Of a DNA stretch of 53,739 nucleotides, positions 8,522 through 17,600 are shown piece by piece (positions within the stretch are counted from its first letter, which is position 1; the number at the start of each line of letters is the position of its first letter). The notes under the pieces were generated by a model. It had not been told where the DNA came from. It saw only the letters and a list, made by a program, of their open reading frames with translations, and did not search any database. Source of the stretch: Opitutales bacterium (GTDB lineage Bacteria; Verrucomicrobiota; Verrucomicrobiia; Opitutales; Oceanipulchritudinaceae); assembly GCA_020831485.1 (NCBI GenBank), contig JAFIGG010000017.1, positions 1 to 53,739 on the forward strand, read 5' to 3'. The position numbers and the translations under genes are program-made.

Positions 8522-8594
8522 ATTGGCTCCTATTTTCGATCAGTAAGCACCCAGAGTAAAGGAGATTATCTGCGCAGGGGCCGTACTTTGGGGC

Positions 8595-8617
8595 GGTTCC
8601 TTTCGGCGAAAGGAACC
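8595..8617. repeat. Perfect hairpin in the spacer between DUF5989 and fasciclin genes
   Basis: Ten-bp arms GGTTCCTTTC / GAAAGGAACC around a 3-nt loop. No T-run follows, so a simple intrinsic terminator is unlikely. It lies in the divergent spacer 8522-8753, where no gene is visible, and may be a regulatory palindrome or repeat remnant. Confidence 0.4.
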
Positions 8618-8753
8618 CAACCTGCTCAGGCCATCTTTGCTTTCCAATGCCTTTTGGGTCCAGCCATTGAGGGTATGATCCGACCAGCCAGTATGTTTTG
8701 TGCATTTCGGGAATCCGGAGACAGTACGATTGTTAAATCAAAAAAACACAATT

Positions 8754-9248
8754 ATGAAGACTACATTAACATTACTGACCACTTTTCTCCTGGCTTTTGC
8801 CATGCCTGCTCTTTTTGCAGGGCATCACGGTTCGTACTCTCCGAACAAGGATTTGACGGGAATCCTGTCGGAGAACTCTGACTTCAGTACCCTGGTTGCA
8901 GCTGTGGGCGCAGCGGGTCTGGTGGAAACCTTGCAGGGCGATGGTCCTTTCACTGTCTTTGCGCCGACCAATGAGGCTTTTGCGGCGTTGCCGGAGGGAA
9001 CGGTTGAATCCCTGCTTGAGCCGGAAAACCGGGATCAGCTGATTGCTATTTTGACCTATCATGTTGTCGCTGGAAAGGTTCTGGCCAAGGATGTGTCTGC
9101 CGGGATGGTTGAAACCGTCAATGGTTCCTCAGCTGAAATCACTGTTCGCTACGGCAATGTGCGTATCGACGGAGCGACCGTTGTCGCCACTGACTTGATG
9201 GCTTCCAATGGTGTGATTCACACTATTGATGCTGTCATTCTTCCCTGA
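8754..9248 (+). CDS. Secreted fasciclin (FAS1) domain protein
   Basis: 164 residues: signal peptide (about 1-22, ending ALFAGHHG) and one FAS1 domain. The domain shows both hallmark blocks: H1-like [22 protein letters not shown] and the later [10 protein letters not shown] ... [15 protein letters not shown]. Single-FAS1 secreted proteins are thought to mediate adhesion or matrix contacts; no enzymatic activity is expected. The ATG at 8754 is chosen because it gives a clean signal peptide; a longer frame to 8700 has no support. The gene is monocistronic and is followed by a clear intrinsic terminator. Confidence 0.92.
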   Translation: MKTTLTLLTTFLLAFAMPALFAGHHGSYSPNKDLTGILSENSDFSTLVAAVGAAGLVETLQGDGPFTVFAPTNEAFAALPEGTVESLLEPENRDQLIAILTYHVVAGKVLAKDVSAGMVETVNGSSAEITVRYGNVRIDGATVVATDLMASNGVIHTIDAVILP

Positions 9249-9276
9249 ACGGGTCGGACTATAGTCCAGGCTTTCA

Positions 9277-9308
9277 CCTCCATTGGCGTTGCCGATGGAG
9301 GTTTTTTT
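9277..9308 (+). terminator. Rho-independent terminator after the fasciclin gene
   Basis: An 11-bp stem (CCTCCATTGGC / GCCGATGGAGG, one T-G wobble) with a 3-nt loop, followed by seven T residues, 28 bp after the stop codon. Confidence 0.85.
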
Positions 9309-9415
9309 ATGGATGGGTGGAAGGGTGGATTGATGGAATGTTGGTCCCCTGCTGCTTGTTCCGCGGCTTGCGTTGACGTCCAGGGAATGCGCGCTTAACG
9401 GTGCGTCCAATGGCG

Positions 9416-9447
9416 TTGGCCGACACGGAGGCCGGTCCTCCAATGGG
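9416..9447 (+). repeat. Dispersed palindromic intergenic repeat, copy 1
   Basis: Copy of the family with core TTGGCCGACACGGAGGCCGG followed by TCCTCCA. Related copies are at 13926, 47691 (reverse) and 53517. All lie between genes. This copy has only the first palindromic module. Confidence 0.65.
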
Positions 9448-9532
9448 ACCATAGGTGGAAGGGAGTCAGGTTGATACGTCCATTGCCACCTGTCGTTTGA
9501 AATCTGACTAAACTCGAAATACTCTGCAACCA

Positions 9533-10309
9533 ATGAATAGTCGTGTATCGAATGCCATCAGTTTCCAAAAGCCGGGTAATGAGCAACGGCTTAAGGCGAC
9601 GATGCGGCCGAGGGACCGATCGCCGGTGATGTACCAGCGTTGGCGTAATTTGTTGTTCCTGCATTGGTCAATTGACCCCGCTGTTATTCAGGCAACATTA
9701 CCGAAGGGGTTGTTTGTCGACACCTTCAAAGAGCGGGCCTATCTTGGCGTGGTGCCCTTTTTTATGGAGCGGGTTCGTCCGCGTTTTTGTCCTCCCTTCC
9801 CCGGCATGAGTGATTTTCTGGAACTCAATATGCGGACTTATGTGCTGGATGAAATAGGTAATCCGGGCGTCTGGTTTTACTCCCTGGATGCAAATCAGCG
9901 GCTTGCTGTTAAAATTGCGCAGACGTTCTTTTCACTGCCCTATGTTCACGCGGCAATGAGCGCGCGGGTGGAGAGGGATAACTCGATTGTTTTAAAGTCA
10001 GCCCGCAAGGCGCAGTTGCCTCAGGTTTTCCACTACAAGCAGCTTGAAGCGTTGCCGGGTTCAAAGCCAGGAACCCTGCAGTTTTTTCTAGCCGAGCGCT
10101 ATCTATTGTTTTCGCACAACAAGAGCAGAGGGACACTTTCTACTGGCCGCGTCCACCATCAGCCCTATCCACTCTTTTCGGCGGAATTGAGGTCCTACAG
10201 CACCGACCTATTTGGCTTAAACGGTTTCTCTGCCCCGGAAACTGACCCGGAGCATGTTATGGTGTCTCCGGGAGTAGAAGTGGAGATATTTGGACTGCAA
10301 TCGACTTGA
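9533..10309 (+). CDS. DUF2071 (YqjF-like) family protein
   Basis: 258 residues, cytoplasmic. The pattern YQRWRNLLFLHWSIDP near residue 35 (entry strand of the fold), the block GVVPFFMERVRPRFCPPFPGM, and later FLAERYLLFS fit the DUF2071/YqjF family. These proteins have an acetoacetate-decarboxylase-like beta fold but no established reaction. It lies 31 bp upstream of a YhhQ-type transporter on the same strand, so it may be co-transcribed with it and near the pterin genes. The start at 9533 is plausible; the alternative Met at residue 24 would still keep the whole domain. Confidence 0.85.
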   Translation: MNSRVSNAISFQKPGNEQRLKATMRPRDRSPVMYQRWRNLLFLHWSIDPAVIQATLPKGLFVDTFKERAYLGVVPFFMERVRPRFCPPFPGMSDFLELNMRTYVLDEIGNPGVWFYSLDANQRLAVKIAQTFFSLPYVHAAMSARVERDNSIVLKSARKAQLPQVFHYKQLEALPGSKPGTLQFFLAERYLLFSHNKSRGTLSTGRVHHQPYPLFSAELRSYSTDLFGLNGFSAPETDPEHVMVSPGVEVEIFGLQST

Positions 10310-10340
10310 ATCGTAATATTGACGACTTTTACTATCGGTC

Positions 10341-11120
10341 ATGGATTTTGTTGAGAGCGGTTGTAGTGTGGAGGTGATAAAGCGGCGGCGGGAGCGCGTT
10401 CTCATATTTCTGGTGGGAATTTTCCTCGGGACCCTGGCGATGCTCAACATACTGGGGATTACAAGGTTCATCCATCTGTTTGATGCTGGCGGTTTGACCT
10501 TTGCTGTAGCTGTTGGCGTTTTGCCTTACCCGATAACCTTTCTGTGCACGGATTTGATAAGCGAGTTTTACGGGCGTTCGCGGGCTAAATTCGTCGTCTG
10601 GCTTGGCCTTGTGCTGAACTGCTGGCTGTTATTTATCCTGTGGCTGGGCGGATTGCTTCCTGGATTTGAAGCCACAGACCCTGTAACTGGGGAAGTGATG
10701 CGGGATGCAGCCGGACGCCTGCCGGTGTTTTTTGAACTTCAGGCCCTCACCATTGGGGCTGCTGGAGCGTCAATGATTGCCTATTTGACTGCTCAGTTTG
10801 TCGATGTTCATGTATTTCATTTCTGGAAACGTCTGACCAAAGGACGGCACCTGTGGCTACGCAACATTGGGTCAACCACAGTGAGTCAGTTGGTCGATAC
10901 CGTTGCCGTTATTCTTGTGACACATTTTTATGCTCGGGCGCTGCCTTTGGATGAAGCACAATCTCTTTGGCCCCAGTTGGCAGGTTTTATAGTGGCTGGG
11001 TATGCTTTCAAAGCGGCCGTTGCCTTGGGCGACACTGCTTTGATTTACCCAATTTCAGCCTTCCTCAAACGCTACTTGCAATACGATCCGGTAACGGATC
11101 GGGATTTGAAGGCGGAGTAG
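10341..11120 (+). CDS. YhhQ/VUT-type transporter (queuosine-precursor transporter family)
   Basis: 259-residue integral membrane protein with about six hydrophobic helices. Family signature stretches are present: PYPITFLCTDLISEFYGR (about residues 53-70) and LRNIGSTTVSQLVDTVAVI in the second half. Characterised members import queuosine precursors (preQ0/preQ1). Here it lies next to GTP cyclohydrolase FolE2 and a pterin synthase, so either it supplies deazaguanines or this paralogue moves a pterin; the sequence alone does not decide. It converges on the carbinolamine dehydratase gene with a 4-bp gap. Confidence 0.88.
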   Translation: MDFVESGCSVEVIKRRRERVLIFLVGIFLGTLAMLNILGITRFIHLFDAGGLTFAVAVGVLPYPITFLCTDLISEFYGRSRAKFVVWLGLVLNCWLLFILWLGGLLPGFEATDPVTGEVMRDAAGRLPVFFELQALTIGAAGASMIAYLTAQFVDVHVFHFWKRLTKGRHLWLRNIGSTTVSQLVDTVAVILVTHFYARALPLDEAQSLWPQLAGFIVAGYAFKAAVALGDTALIYPISAFLKRYLQYDPVTDRDLKAE

Positions 11121-11124
11121 CCAG

Positions 11125-11418
11125 TCACTTATTTGTATTCAGGGTCTCTATCTTGGCCGCCAGCATCAAGTCTTTCTCGGTGACCACATTGCCTGCATCA
11201 TGTGTCCTGAGGGTTATCTTGAGCTTGTTGTAGACGTTGTGAATCTCAGGGTGGTGATCCATTTCCTCTGCCTCGAAAGCCACTCGAACAATGAAAGAAA
11301 TGGCGTCGCGGAAGGAGGCGAAAGTGAAAGATTTGGTGAGGGCATCATTCTCATGACTCCAGCCTGGTAAATCTTTGAGCATCAATTCCAGTTCAGCACT
11401 GGTTGGTTTGTTGTTCAT
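11125..11418 (-). CDS. Pterin-4a-carbinolamine dehydratase
   Basis: 97 residues, the normal full length for the PCD/DCoH family. The hallmark EMDHHPEIHNVYNKL gives the catalytic His-His-Pro (H55, H56, P57), followed by LRTHDAGNVVTEKDL. It dehydrates 4a-hydroxytetrahydrobiopterin, recycling the pterin cofactor of aromatic amino-acid hydroxylases. Encoded divergently from FolE2 across a 231-bp spacer, within a group of tetrahydropterin genes, although no hydroxylase is present in this window. Confidence 0.93.
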   Translation of the reverse strand: MNNKPTSAELELMLKDLPGWSHENDALTKSFTFASFRDAISFIVRVAFEAEEMDHHPEIHNVYNKLKITLRTHDAGNVVTEKDLMLAAKIETLNTNK

Positions 11419-11649
11419 ACTGCAGATTTTCGGTGGTTTGAACGTTTTGTCAAATTTGGTCAGTTCTTCAACAGCGGCGAAGAATGATGGGAGAGAGGAT
11501 TATTTGATCACTACTGTCGGCGCCGGAAATTGCTCAGGGCATACGCTCAATCTTCGGTCGGCAGAAGAATCTCCGCAGGTTGTTCGACCGGTTTTTCAGC
11601 CGGATATCTGCTGAGGCAACCGTTCAGGCTGCCTTCGTTTGAAATATCC

Positions 11650-12639
11650 ATGGCTGCGGACAATAGTAGCCTTAGGTATATTATGAACTCAAGTCCTGCC
11701 AATACTACATTACGCCCTCGTCGTTATTACGATTCATCCTTCGAGGTGGATATGGATTATCGCTCTGGAATTCCTGACCTTCAGAATCAGGGCGCTGCGG
11801 CAATTTCAGGTGCCAACGTGCCGATCATCCAAGTTGGAATTTCCGACTTTCGCATCCCGCTCAATTTTCGGGCAGCGAACGGGGAGTGGCAACGGCTCGA
11901 GGCTCGTGTATCTGGAACTGTTGGTCTTCGGGAGGACGTGAAGGGCATCAACATGTCCCGCATAATGCGCGTTTTTTACGAGTTCAGGAAATGCTTCTTT
12001 GACTGTGATACCCTCGCGGGTGTATTGGATGCGTATCAAGTTCGTCTGGATAGCGCGTCCGCGAACCTGAATGTCAGGTTCGCTTATCCGATCCTGAAGC
12101 CTAGTCTGCGGTCTGGCCTTGAAGGTTATCAGTATTACGATGCCGCTTACGAAGGGAGGATCGGTGCCGATGGAGTGTATCGGAAATTTGTTCATTTTGA
12201 CTTCGTTTATTCGTCGGCCTGTCCTTGCTCCTCCGAATTGGCTGAACATGCGAGGGAAACGCGCGACATCTACGCAATACCGCATTCGCAGCGGAGCAAG
12301 GCCCGGGTCACAGTCGAGTTGAAGCCGGACGCTTTATTGCACATCGAAGACATGCAGGCACTCTGTGAAGCAGCCCTTTTGACCGAGACTCAGGTCATGG
12401 TAAAGCGCGAAGACGAGCAGGCGTTCGCTGAGATGAATGGGGCTCACGTTAAGTTTGTTGAAGATGCGGCCCGGCTGGTTTTCGAGCAATTGAATGCGGA
12501 TACGCGAATTAAAGACTTTCAGGTAATCCTGAACCATTTGGAATCGCTTCATTCGCACGATGCGGTGGCTGTCATCTGCAAAGGGGTTCCAGGCGGGTTT
12601 GATGGTTCTTTCCGTGACTTTAGTTCCCTGAAGTGCTAA
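11650..12639 (+). CDS. folE2: GTP cyclohydrolase FolE2 (type IB)
   Basis: Converts GTP to 7,8-dihydroneopterin triphosphate, the first step of folate, tetrahydrobiopterin and queuosine pathways. 329 residues from this start. Hallmarks: [19 protein letters not shown] (about 87-105; the type IB G-x-x-MSR block) and the zinc/catalytic Cys segment [13 protein letters not shown] (188-200), then HSQRSKARV. The ATG at 11650 was chosen over the upstream frame to 11530; an ATG at 11683 is also possible. Nine bp separate it from the pyruvoyl-tetrahydropterin synthase gene, indicating one operon. Confidence 0.93.
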   Translation: MAADNSSLRYIMNSSPANTTLRPRRYYDSSFEVDMDYRSGIPDLQNQGAAAISGANVPIIQVGISDFRIPLNFRAANGEWQRLEARVSGTVGLREDVKGINMSRIMRVFYEFRKCFFDCDTLAGVLDAYQVRLDSASANLNVRFAYPILKPSLRSGLEGYQYYDAAYEGRIGADGVYRKFVHFDFVYSSACPCSSELAEHARETRDIYAIPHSQRSKARVTVELKPDALLHIEDMQALCEAALLTETQVMVKREDEQAFAEMNGAHVKFVEDAARLVFEQLNADTRIKDFQVILNHLESLHSHDAVAVICKGVPGGFDGSFRDFSSLKC

Positions 12640-12648
12640 GGCTTCCCT

Positions 12649-13122
12649 ATGCCAAAATCAATAGATTCTACAGCCGTAGAACTCCCGTCCGGACCAGTTT
12701 TAGTAACCCGGCGACTACACTTTTGCGCTGCACACCGCCTTCACAACCCGGAGGAATCGGAGGAGTGGAATAGCCGAACCTTTGGACTGTGCAACAATGA
12801 GCAGTGGCATGGACACAACTACGAGCTGGAGGTGAGCGTTGTTGGCAATCCGGATCCTCGCACTGGATACTTGATAGACCTGAAGGAATTGAAGGATCTG
12901 GTTGAGGAAAAGATTCTCAAGGTTTGTGATCACCGCAACCTGAACCAGCAGGTCCCTTTTCTGGATGGCATAATCCCGACCGCCGAAAACCTCGTCAAAG
13001 CCTTTTGGGCAGTCCTGGATCCGTTCGTTAGCAATTCTCAGCGCAGGCTCTACCAGATCCGGCTTCTCGAAACTCCGCGCAACATAGCCGAATACAGGGG
13101 ACCATCAGGTTATAAGGTCTGA
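12649..13122 (+). CDS. 6-pyruvoyl-tetrahydropterin synthase (BH4-type)
   Basis: 157 residues of the PTPS/QueD superfamily. Zinc ligands are H29, H54 and H56, the catalytic Cys is C48, and the D94-H95 pair and E113 (PTAENL) are present. The cysteine motif reads FGLCNNEQWHGHNY: C-x5-HGH, as in animal PTPS, rather than the C-x3-HGH of QueD. The C-terminal LYQIRLLETPRNIAEYRG also resembles the animal enzyme. It most likely makes 6-pyruvoyltetrahydropterin from the FolE2 product rather than carboxytetrahydropterin. Cotranscribed with folE2; a convergent SDR follows after 1 bp. Confidence 0.88.
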   Translation: MPKSIDSTAVELPSGPVLVTRRLHFCAAHRLHNPEESEEWNSRTFGLCNNEQWHGHNYELEVSVVGNPDPRTGYLIDLKELKDLVEEKILKVCDHRNLNQQVPFLDGIIPTAENLVKAFWAVLDPFVSNSQRRLYQIRLLETPRNIAEYRGPSGYKV

Positions 13123-13123
13123 C

Positions 13124-13846
13124 TCAAGGTCGTGTATCAGGAGTGGTCAGAGATTCGCCGTTTTGGCTGGCATCCAGGTTTAGGATAAAGGGCATGGCTG
13201 CTTCAGCCCATTCTTCGGCTTTCTGGCAATGGGCCGCTTCCTCGCCGAAATTGGTTCGCAGCATATCCGTGTCCACCATGCCCGGACTTATCGGGAAGGC
13301 TGCCATTCCCTCGGGTAGTTCATCGGCCAGGGATTTCGTCAGCCCCTCAACAGCCCACTTGGAGGCACAGTAGCCCGAGATCCGCGAGATGCCCATGCGG
13401 CCGGCTCCAGAGCTGAGGGTGATGATCATGCCCCGCTTCTCCTTAAGCATCCCCGGGAGGAAAGCCTGGAGGACGTTGAAGGTTCCCATTACATTGACCT
13501 GCAGGACGGCATTGAGCTGCTCCCGGTCGATCTCCCAGAGGCGGGCATTTTCGTGAATAACGGCGGCGTTGTGAATGAGGAAATCAATCGGGGGCCCCTG
13601 CTTTTGTATGGCCGAAACCCAGTCTCGGACTGCCTCAAAGTCCAGAATATCGAGTTGTTGATAGCCGTAGCGTTCTCCATGCTGTTCGGCTTCGGCGCTT
13701 GGGATTGGATTGGGGCGGCGTCCGCAGCCCTGCACCTGATGACCCGACTGTAGGAGTGTGCGGGTAAGGGCGAGCCCGAGCCCGCTGCTGATACCTGTAA
13801 TGACAAAGTTTTTGCTGGTTTCCATTTTGGCAATAATGGTACGCAT
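13124..13846 (-). CDS. Short-chain dehydrogenase/reductase (candidate pteridine reductase)
   Basis: 240 residues, classical SDR: TGISSGLG (17-24) cofactor loop, HNAAV, active-site S145/S146, Y159 and K163 (GYCASKWA), and SPGMVDTDM. Basic residues R43-R44 after the second beta strand favour NADPH. It converges on the PTPS gene with 1 bp between them. Beside FolE2, PTPS and carbinolamine dehydratase, an SDR is exactly what is needed for the sepiapterin-reductase step of tetrahydrobiopterin synthesis, so this is the leading hypothesis. The sequence itself only shows the SDR fold. An alternative start is the ATG at 13825. Confidence 0.9.
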   Translation of the reverse strand: MRTIIAKMETSKNFVITGISSGLGLALTRTLLQSGHQVQGCGRRPNPIPSAEAEQHGERYGYQQLDILDFEAVRDWVSAIQKQGPPIDFLIHNAAVIHENARLWEIDREQLNAVLQVNVMGTFNVLQAFLPGMLKEKRGMIITLSSGAGRMGISRISGYCASKWAVEGLTKSLADELPEGMAAFPISPGMVDTDMLRTNFGEEAAHCQKAEEWAEAAMPFILNLDASQNGESLTTPDTRP

Positions 13847-13925
13847 GATATCTTTTTCTGCAAACTCTGTCTGGGTGTGTGTCGTTGATTATTGAGGGTT
13901 TGGGCGTTCTTGTGAGTGAAGGGCA

Positions 13926-13963
13926 TTGGTCGACACAGAGGCCGGCCCTGCCGCTCCGTCGGG
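13926..13963 (+). repeat. Dispersed palindromic intergenic repeat, copy 2
   Basis: Core TTGGTCGACACAGAGGCCGG followed by CCCTGCCGCTCCGTCGGG, combining parts of both modules of the family seen at 9416, 47691 and 53517. It lies in the divergent spacer between the SDR and cupin genes. Confidence 0.65.
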
Positions 13964-14064
13964 ATTCTTTTTGATTCTGGTAATGACAAATGTTTTGCCC
14001 TCCAGTCTCTTGTATGACTGTTTGTGGTTGAGTTGTTTTTTTCGTAAACATTTGTCGCTTGAAA

Positions 14065-14757
14065 ATGAAAATCCTGATCATCATTCTTGCCGCAATTGCT
14101 GCCTTGGCCGGTGCATGGACCATTTGGTCCTACCAGGTCAGCTTCGGCATTGACGAAGGTTTTGACCTTGGACTCGACACGCCACCCGACCTCATCCGCC
14201 AGATTCAGAATCCGGTTTTTGACGACACTGTCACCTTTGTGAAGTATTCATATGAAACCGGAGGAGAATATACTCTGCTGGAAATCGAACTCGGTCCGGG
14301 AGGAGGCAATCCGACCCACTTCCATGAACGCTTTACTGAAACCTTCATCGCCGTCGATGGCACCCTTGGGGTCGAACACAAGGGGGAGGATCATTTCCTG
14401 GAATCCGGCCAGCGATTGACTGCCTTGCCAGGGGAAGAGCATCGGTTCTTTAATCCGGGGGAGGAGCGCATACTCTTTCAGGTCAAAATCGAGCCTGGAA
14501 GTGCCGGTTTCGAAAAAGCCCTTTACCTGCTCTATGGGCTGACTCGCGATGGATACGCCGATGAGGATGGCAGGCTCAAGGACCTTGGTCACATCGCGCT
14601 CTTCCTTAAGCTCAGCGATACGCGGGCCTCGGGTTTCCTCAATCTGCTCAACCCCCTGTTGAAGCGTGCCGCCAACCGGATGGAGGCCAGCGGTGAAGCG
14701 GACCGATTGCTACAACGATACTACTACGGCTACACGGGGGATTCGCCAGTCTTCTGA
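14065..14757 (+). CDS. Membrane-anchored cupin domain protein
   Basis: 230 residues. An N-terminal hydrophobic helix (ILIIILAAIAALAGAW) anchors the protein or serves as a signal. A cupin_2 domain follows at about residues 60-145 with the metal-type motif NPTHFHERFTETFIAVDGTLGV and, in the second strand pair, LPGEEHRFFNPGEE. The C-terminal 80 residues are helical and unassigned. Role unknown; similar proteins are small-molecule binders or dioxygenase-like. It overlaps the 3' end of the convergent receiver-domain gene by 28 bp. A TTG at 14059 is an alternative start. Confidence 0.85.
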   Translation: MKILIIILAAIAALAGAWTIWSYQVSFGIDEGFDLGLDTPPDLIRQIQNPVFDDTVTFVKYSYETGGEYTLLEIELGPGGGNPTHFHERFTETFIAVDGTLGVEHKGEDHFLESGQRLTALPGEEHRFFNPGEERILFQVKIEPGSAGFEKALYLLYGLTRDGYADEDGRLKDLGHIALFLKLSDTRASGFLNLLNPLLKRAANRMEASGEADRLLQRYYYGYTGDSPVF

Positions 14758-15158
14758 GGAAACTTGTGGTTGGGAAACAGGTCTGTGCAGCTCTTTTGCA
14801 GCTTTTCACGGGTGATCGGTTTGAGCAGGTAGCCTTTGGCACCCAGCTTTATTGCAGCCACTACGTGCTCCTTCTTGGCGACTGCTGTCAGGAAGAGAAA
14901 TGGAATGCCTGCCAGCTTGTCCTCCCGCTTGAGTTGTCCAATGACTTCGAGGCCGCTCATTCCAGGCATCATGATGTCGGTGACGATAGCATCCAGCTTT
15001 AAGGTGTTGTCGATTGCGTTGATTGCTTTGTTGTATGCATCTTCGCCATCAACACATTCAATCACTTCAAAACCAAAACTGCTGAGCAATTGGCAAATGA
15101 TTCTCCTGTTGGGCGCTGAATCTTCAGCAACGAGGATTACTTTTTTGTCGTCACTCAT
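14730..15158 (-). CDS. Single-domain response regulator (CheY-like)
   Basis: 142 residues: a receiver domain with acidic pair E12-D13, phosphoacceptor D61 (VTDIMMPGMSG), T91 and K113 (KPIT), and a short basic tail without an output domain. It relays phosphate from a histidine kinase not encoded nearby. The start at 15158 (MSDDKKVILVAEDS) is preferred; the frame extends to 15209 without support. Its last 28 bp overlap the convergent cupin gene. Confidence 0.93.
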   Translation of the reverse strand: MSDDKKVILVAEDSAPNRRIICQLLSSFGFEVIECVDGEDAYNKAINAIDNTLKLDAIVTDIMMPGMSGLEVIGQLKREDKLAGIPFLFLTAVAKKEHVVAAIKLGAKGYLLKPITREKLQKSCTDLFPNHKFPQKTGESPV

Positions 15159-15352
15159 ATTCTGATAAGGATATACCGCATTTAACGTAGTTGAATGTAT
15201 ATAAAACATGAAAACAGCAAGGACGATCGCCAGAAGAGGCCCTGAGTAGCACAGTGATTTAGCAGTGTATCAGCAGGTCGACCCTGATTCTGTTTACCAT
15301 AACTTTCCTTTCTGCTGGCAGCAGGATTTTGCGGTATTTAAGGGTTTTTTTC

Positions 15353-17590
15353 ATGGTAGAATTGTGTCGGAGGCATGCAGGACTCAGTTTTTGGCAGCGC
15401 TTTCTTAAGGGCTTCTGTTTATTGACGATGACGCCTCTTCTCTGTGCGTCGGAAGCCTTGGAAACAGGGGACTGGGTCCAGCAAATTCGGGAGGACCATC
15501 CACGTTTGTATTTTAATGCGGATCGCTTCCCGGCGATCCGGGCGAAGGCTCTGGGTGAGGAGCGTGCGCGCTTCGATGCGATGAAAGGTAGCCTGGATCC
15601 ACTTTTCGACCAGGAGCTGGTGTTCACCAATCCACTGATTAGGGACGGCACCCACAGTACGGAGCATCTGCTCGGGACGCAGGCGGCGAAGGCAGCATTT
15701 GTTTACCTTGTGATTGAAGACCGGGCTTATCTGGAACTGAGCAAGCGCTTGCTGGCCAGGGTCATCGAATACTACCACATGCGCCACGAAGCGCAGCTAA
15801 ACGTTGCCTGGACGGCCGCTTCGCGGATGAATGCGCTGGCGGCTTATGACATGATTTGTAATGACCTCACGGAGGCGGAGCGAAGTGAGATCGGCGGGTC
15901 CCTGTTCCGGGCAATGGATAATATGATGCCGGACCGCAGGGAGGCTTTTTTCAGAGAAGGAGTCGGCACGCCGGAAATGGGCTTTTATGGAACGCGCTGT
16001 CTGACTTGGTATACAGGCCTGGTCTTTCATAAGCACGGAATTGATGATGAGCGGGCGACAGAGCTGCTGATGATGGGCTATCGGGACTACATCAGCCTGC
16101 TTGAACACCGGGGTCGTGTTGCTGGGGACGTGGGTGGCTCGGCTTCGGCTGCGCTGAATTACGCGATGGGCCACTACGCCTGGGCCGAGTTTGACTTTTT
16201 TCACACTTTCAGTTCTGCCACGGGTATCAATATGGCGGCAAACTGGCCCTATGTGCCTTATCTGTTACATTATATCCTGTGGAACTGGCTGCCTGACGGC
16301 AAACAATATGGCTACGGGGACGTCGACCATGTGACCAATGACCTCCCGCTGCAGGACATGCACATGCACATTGCGCAGATGATCCATTTCTATGGCGACA
16401 CCCATCCGGAGTTGATTGCCCTGGCTAAATGGATGCGCACCCAAGTCGACAAGAAAGAGGAGGAAATCATTCCTTTTGCGCCCTTCATTGTGACCGAAAA
16501 CTACGACGAAATCGAACCCGCCGGGCCTCCGCAAACGATGCGTACGGCCAGGCATTTCGACAATATGGGACAGGTCTTCATGCGCTCAGGATCAGGTCCA
16601 GACGATACTTATGCCTTGTTTACCGCTGGTGGGTTGCTGGATATGCACCGCCATTACGACAACAATAACTTTGTCATTTTCAGAAACGGTTTCCTTGCCC
16701 TGGACTCCGGTTCCCGGCCTTCGCCAGGGCTGCACCTGCCTTTTTACTACGTCCGCACGGTCGCCCACAATTGCATCACAATTTATATGCCTGGGGAGGA
16801 AATGCCGCGTTACTGGGGCTTTCCTGCGGAGAACGAAAAGCCCGAGCCGCCGCATCCAAATGACGGCGGGCAGAACAAGATCCTGGGGTCGACCATTCTG
16901 GCTTTTGATCAGAACGAACACTATGCATATGTCGCCAGTGATGCCACAGATTCGTACCACGAGGACAAAGCGGAGCTGGTTCTGCGGCAGTTCGTTTTTC
17001 TGCCGCCGGACCACTTCGTGGTGTTCGACCGGGTGACCTCGACCGAGGCGGATTACCCAAAACGCTGGCTGCTGCACACCGCGGCAGAACCAGCGGTCGA
17101 TGGTCCACAGTTTCAGGCAGACCACTGGGAAGGGCGAATCTTTAGCCGTACGCTTTTGCCGGATGACGCGGACCTGACAAAGATTGGCGGTGAGGGTAAG
17201 CAGTTCTGGTCGGACGGCAGAAACTGGCCTATGCCGGTTCTGGAGCCGGGCGAATGGGGCTACGAAACCCGTGATAGGATTCCGCCGGACGATCATGACC
17301 TGCTTGGACAGTGGCGCATTGAAGTCACTCCCGGCGATGCCCGCGAGGCGGATCTGTTTCTTCACCTGATCCAAGTCGGAGACCACTCGCTTGAAAGCAT
17401 GTCCGCATCCACACTCAAGCAGCAGGATGGCAGAGTAGGGCTTGGCTTCAGCCACGCCGGCAGGGACTATGAAATCCTGTTCAATTCCGTTGGTCAGGCG
17501 GGCGGACGCATTGCGATTCGAGAGAACGGTCAGAGCCTTCTTGAGGAAGAGCTGTCACAGCAGGTTAAGCAACAAGTGGGATTATTTTAA
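15353..17590 (+). CDS. Heparinase II/III-like polysaccharide lyase
   Basis: 745 residues, exported (hydrophobic segment about 20-35). The N-terminal part (HPRLYFNADRFPAIRAKA ... WTAASRMNALAAYDMI) is the alpha/alpha toroid of heparinase/alginate-lyase type enzymes. The C-terminal beta-sandwich contains the Hepar_II_III hallmark MHRHYDNNNFVIFRNGFLALDSG and later HFVVFDRVTS. Such enzymes cleave uronate-containing polysaccharides (alginate, glycosaminoglycan-like or ulvan-like) by beta-elimination; the substrate is not evident. The next gene starts 10 bp after the stop and encodes an esterase, so the two probably deacylate and cleave the same glycan. AGGG precedes the ATG at 15353; a TTG at 15329 is possible. 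Confidence 0.88.
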   Translation: MVELCRRHAGLSFWQRFLKGFCLLTMTPLLCASEALETGDWVQQIREDHPRLYFNADRFPAIRAKALGEERARFDAMKGSLDPLFDQELVFTNPLIRDGTHSTEHLLGTQAAKAAFVYLVIEDRAYLELSKRLLARVIEYYHMRHEAQLNVAWTAASRMNALAAYDMICNDLTEAERSEIGGSLFRAMDNMMPDRREAFFREGVGTPEMGFYGTRCLTWYTGLVFHKHGIDDERATELLMMGYRDYISLLEHRGRVAGDVGGSASAALNYAMGHYAWAEFDFFHTFSSATGINMAANWPYVPYLLHYILWNWLPDGKQYGYGDVDHVTNDLPLQDMHMHIAQMIHFYGDTHPELIALAKWMRTQVDKKEEEIIPFAPFIVTENYDEIEPAGPPQTMRTARHFDNMGQVFMRSGSGPDDTYALFTAGGLLDMHRHYDNNNFVIFRNGFLALDSGSRPSPGLHLPFYYVRTVAHNCITIYMPGEEMPRYWGFPAENEKPEPPHPNDGGQNKILGSTILAFDQNEHYAYVASDATDSYHEDKAELVLRQFVFLPPDHFVVFDRVTSTEADYPKRWLLHTAAEPAVDGPQFQADHWEGRIFSRTLLPDDADLTKIGGEGKQFWSDGRNWPMPVLEPGEWGYETRDRIPPDDHDLLGQWRIEVTPGDAREADLFLHLIQVGDHSLESMSASTLKQQDGRVGLGFSHAGRDYEILFNSVGQAGGRIAIRENGQSLLEEELSQQVKQQVGLF

Positions 17591-17600
17591 GGTTGTGACT

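Noticed and set aside
12649-13122. Annotation as queD on the strength of the neighbouring YhhQ transporter
   Set aside because: The C-x5-HGH motif fits the BH4-type synthase better than the C-x3-HGH of QueD, so the symbol was withheld.
16592-17455. 287-residue minus-strand frame within the heparinase-like gene
   Set aside because: Shadow of the lyase reading frame; low-quality composition and no family resemblance.
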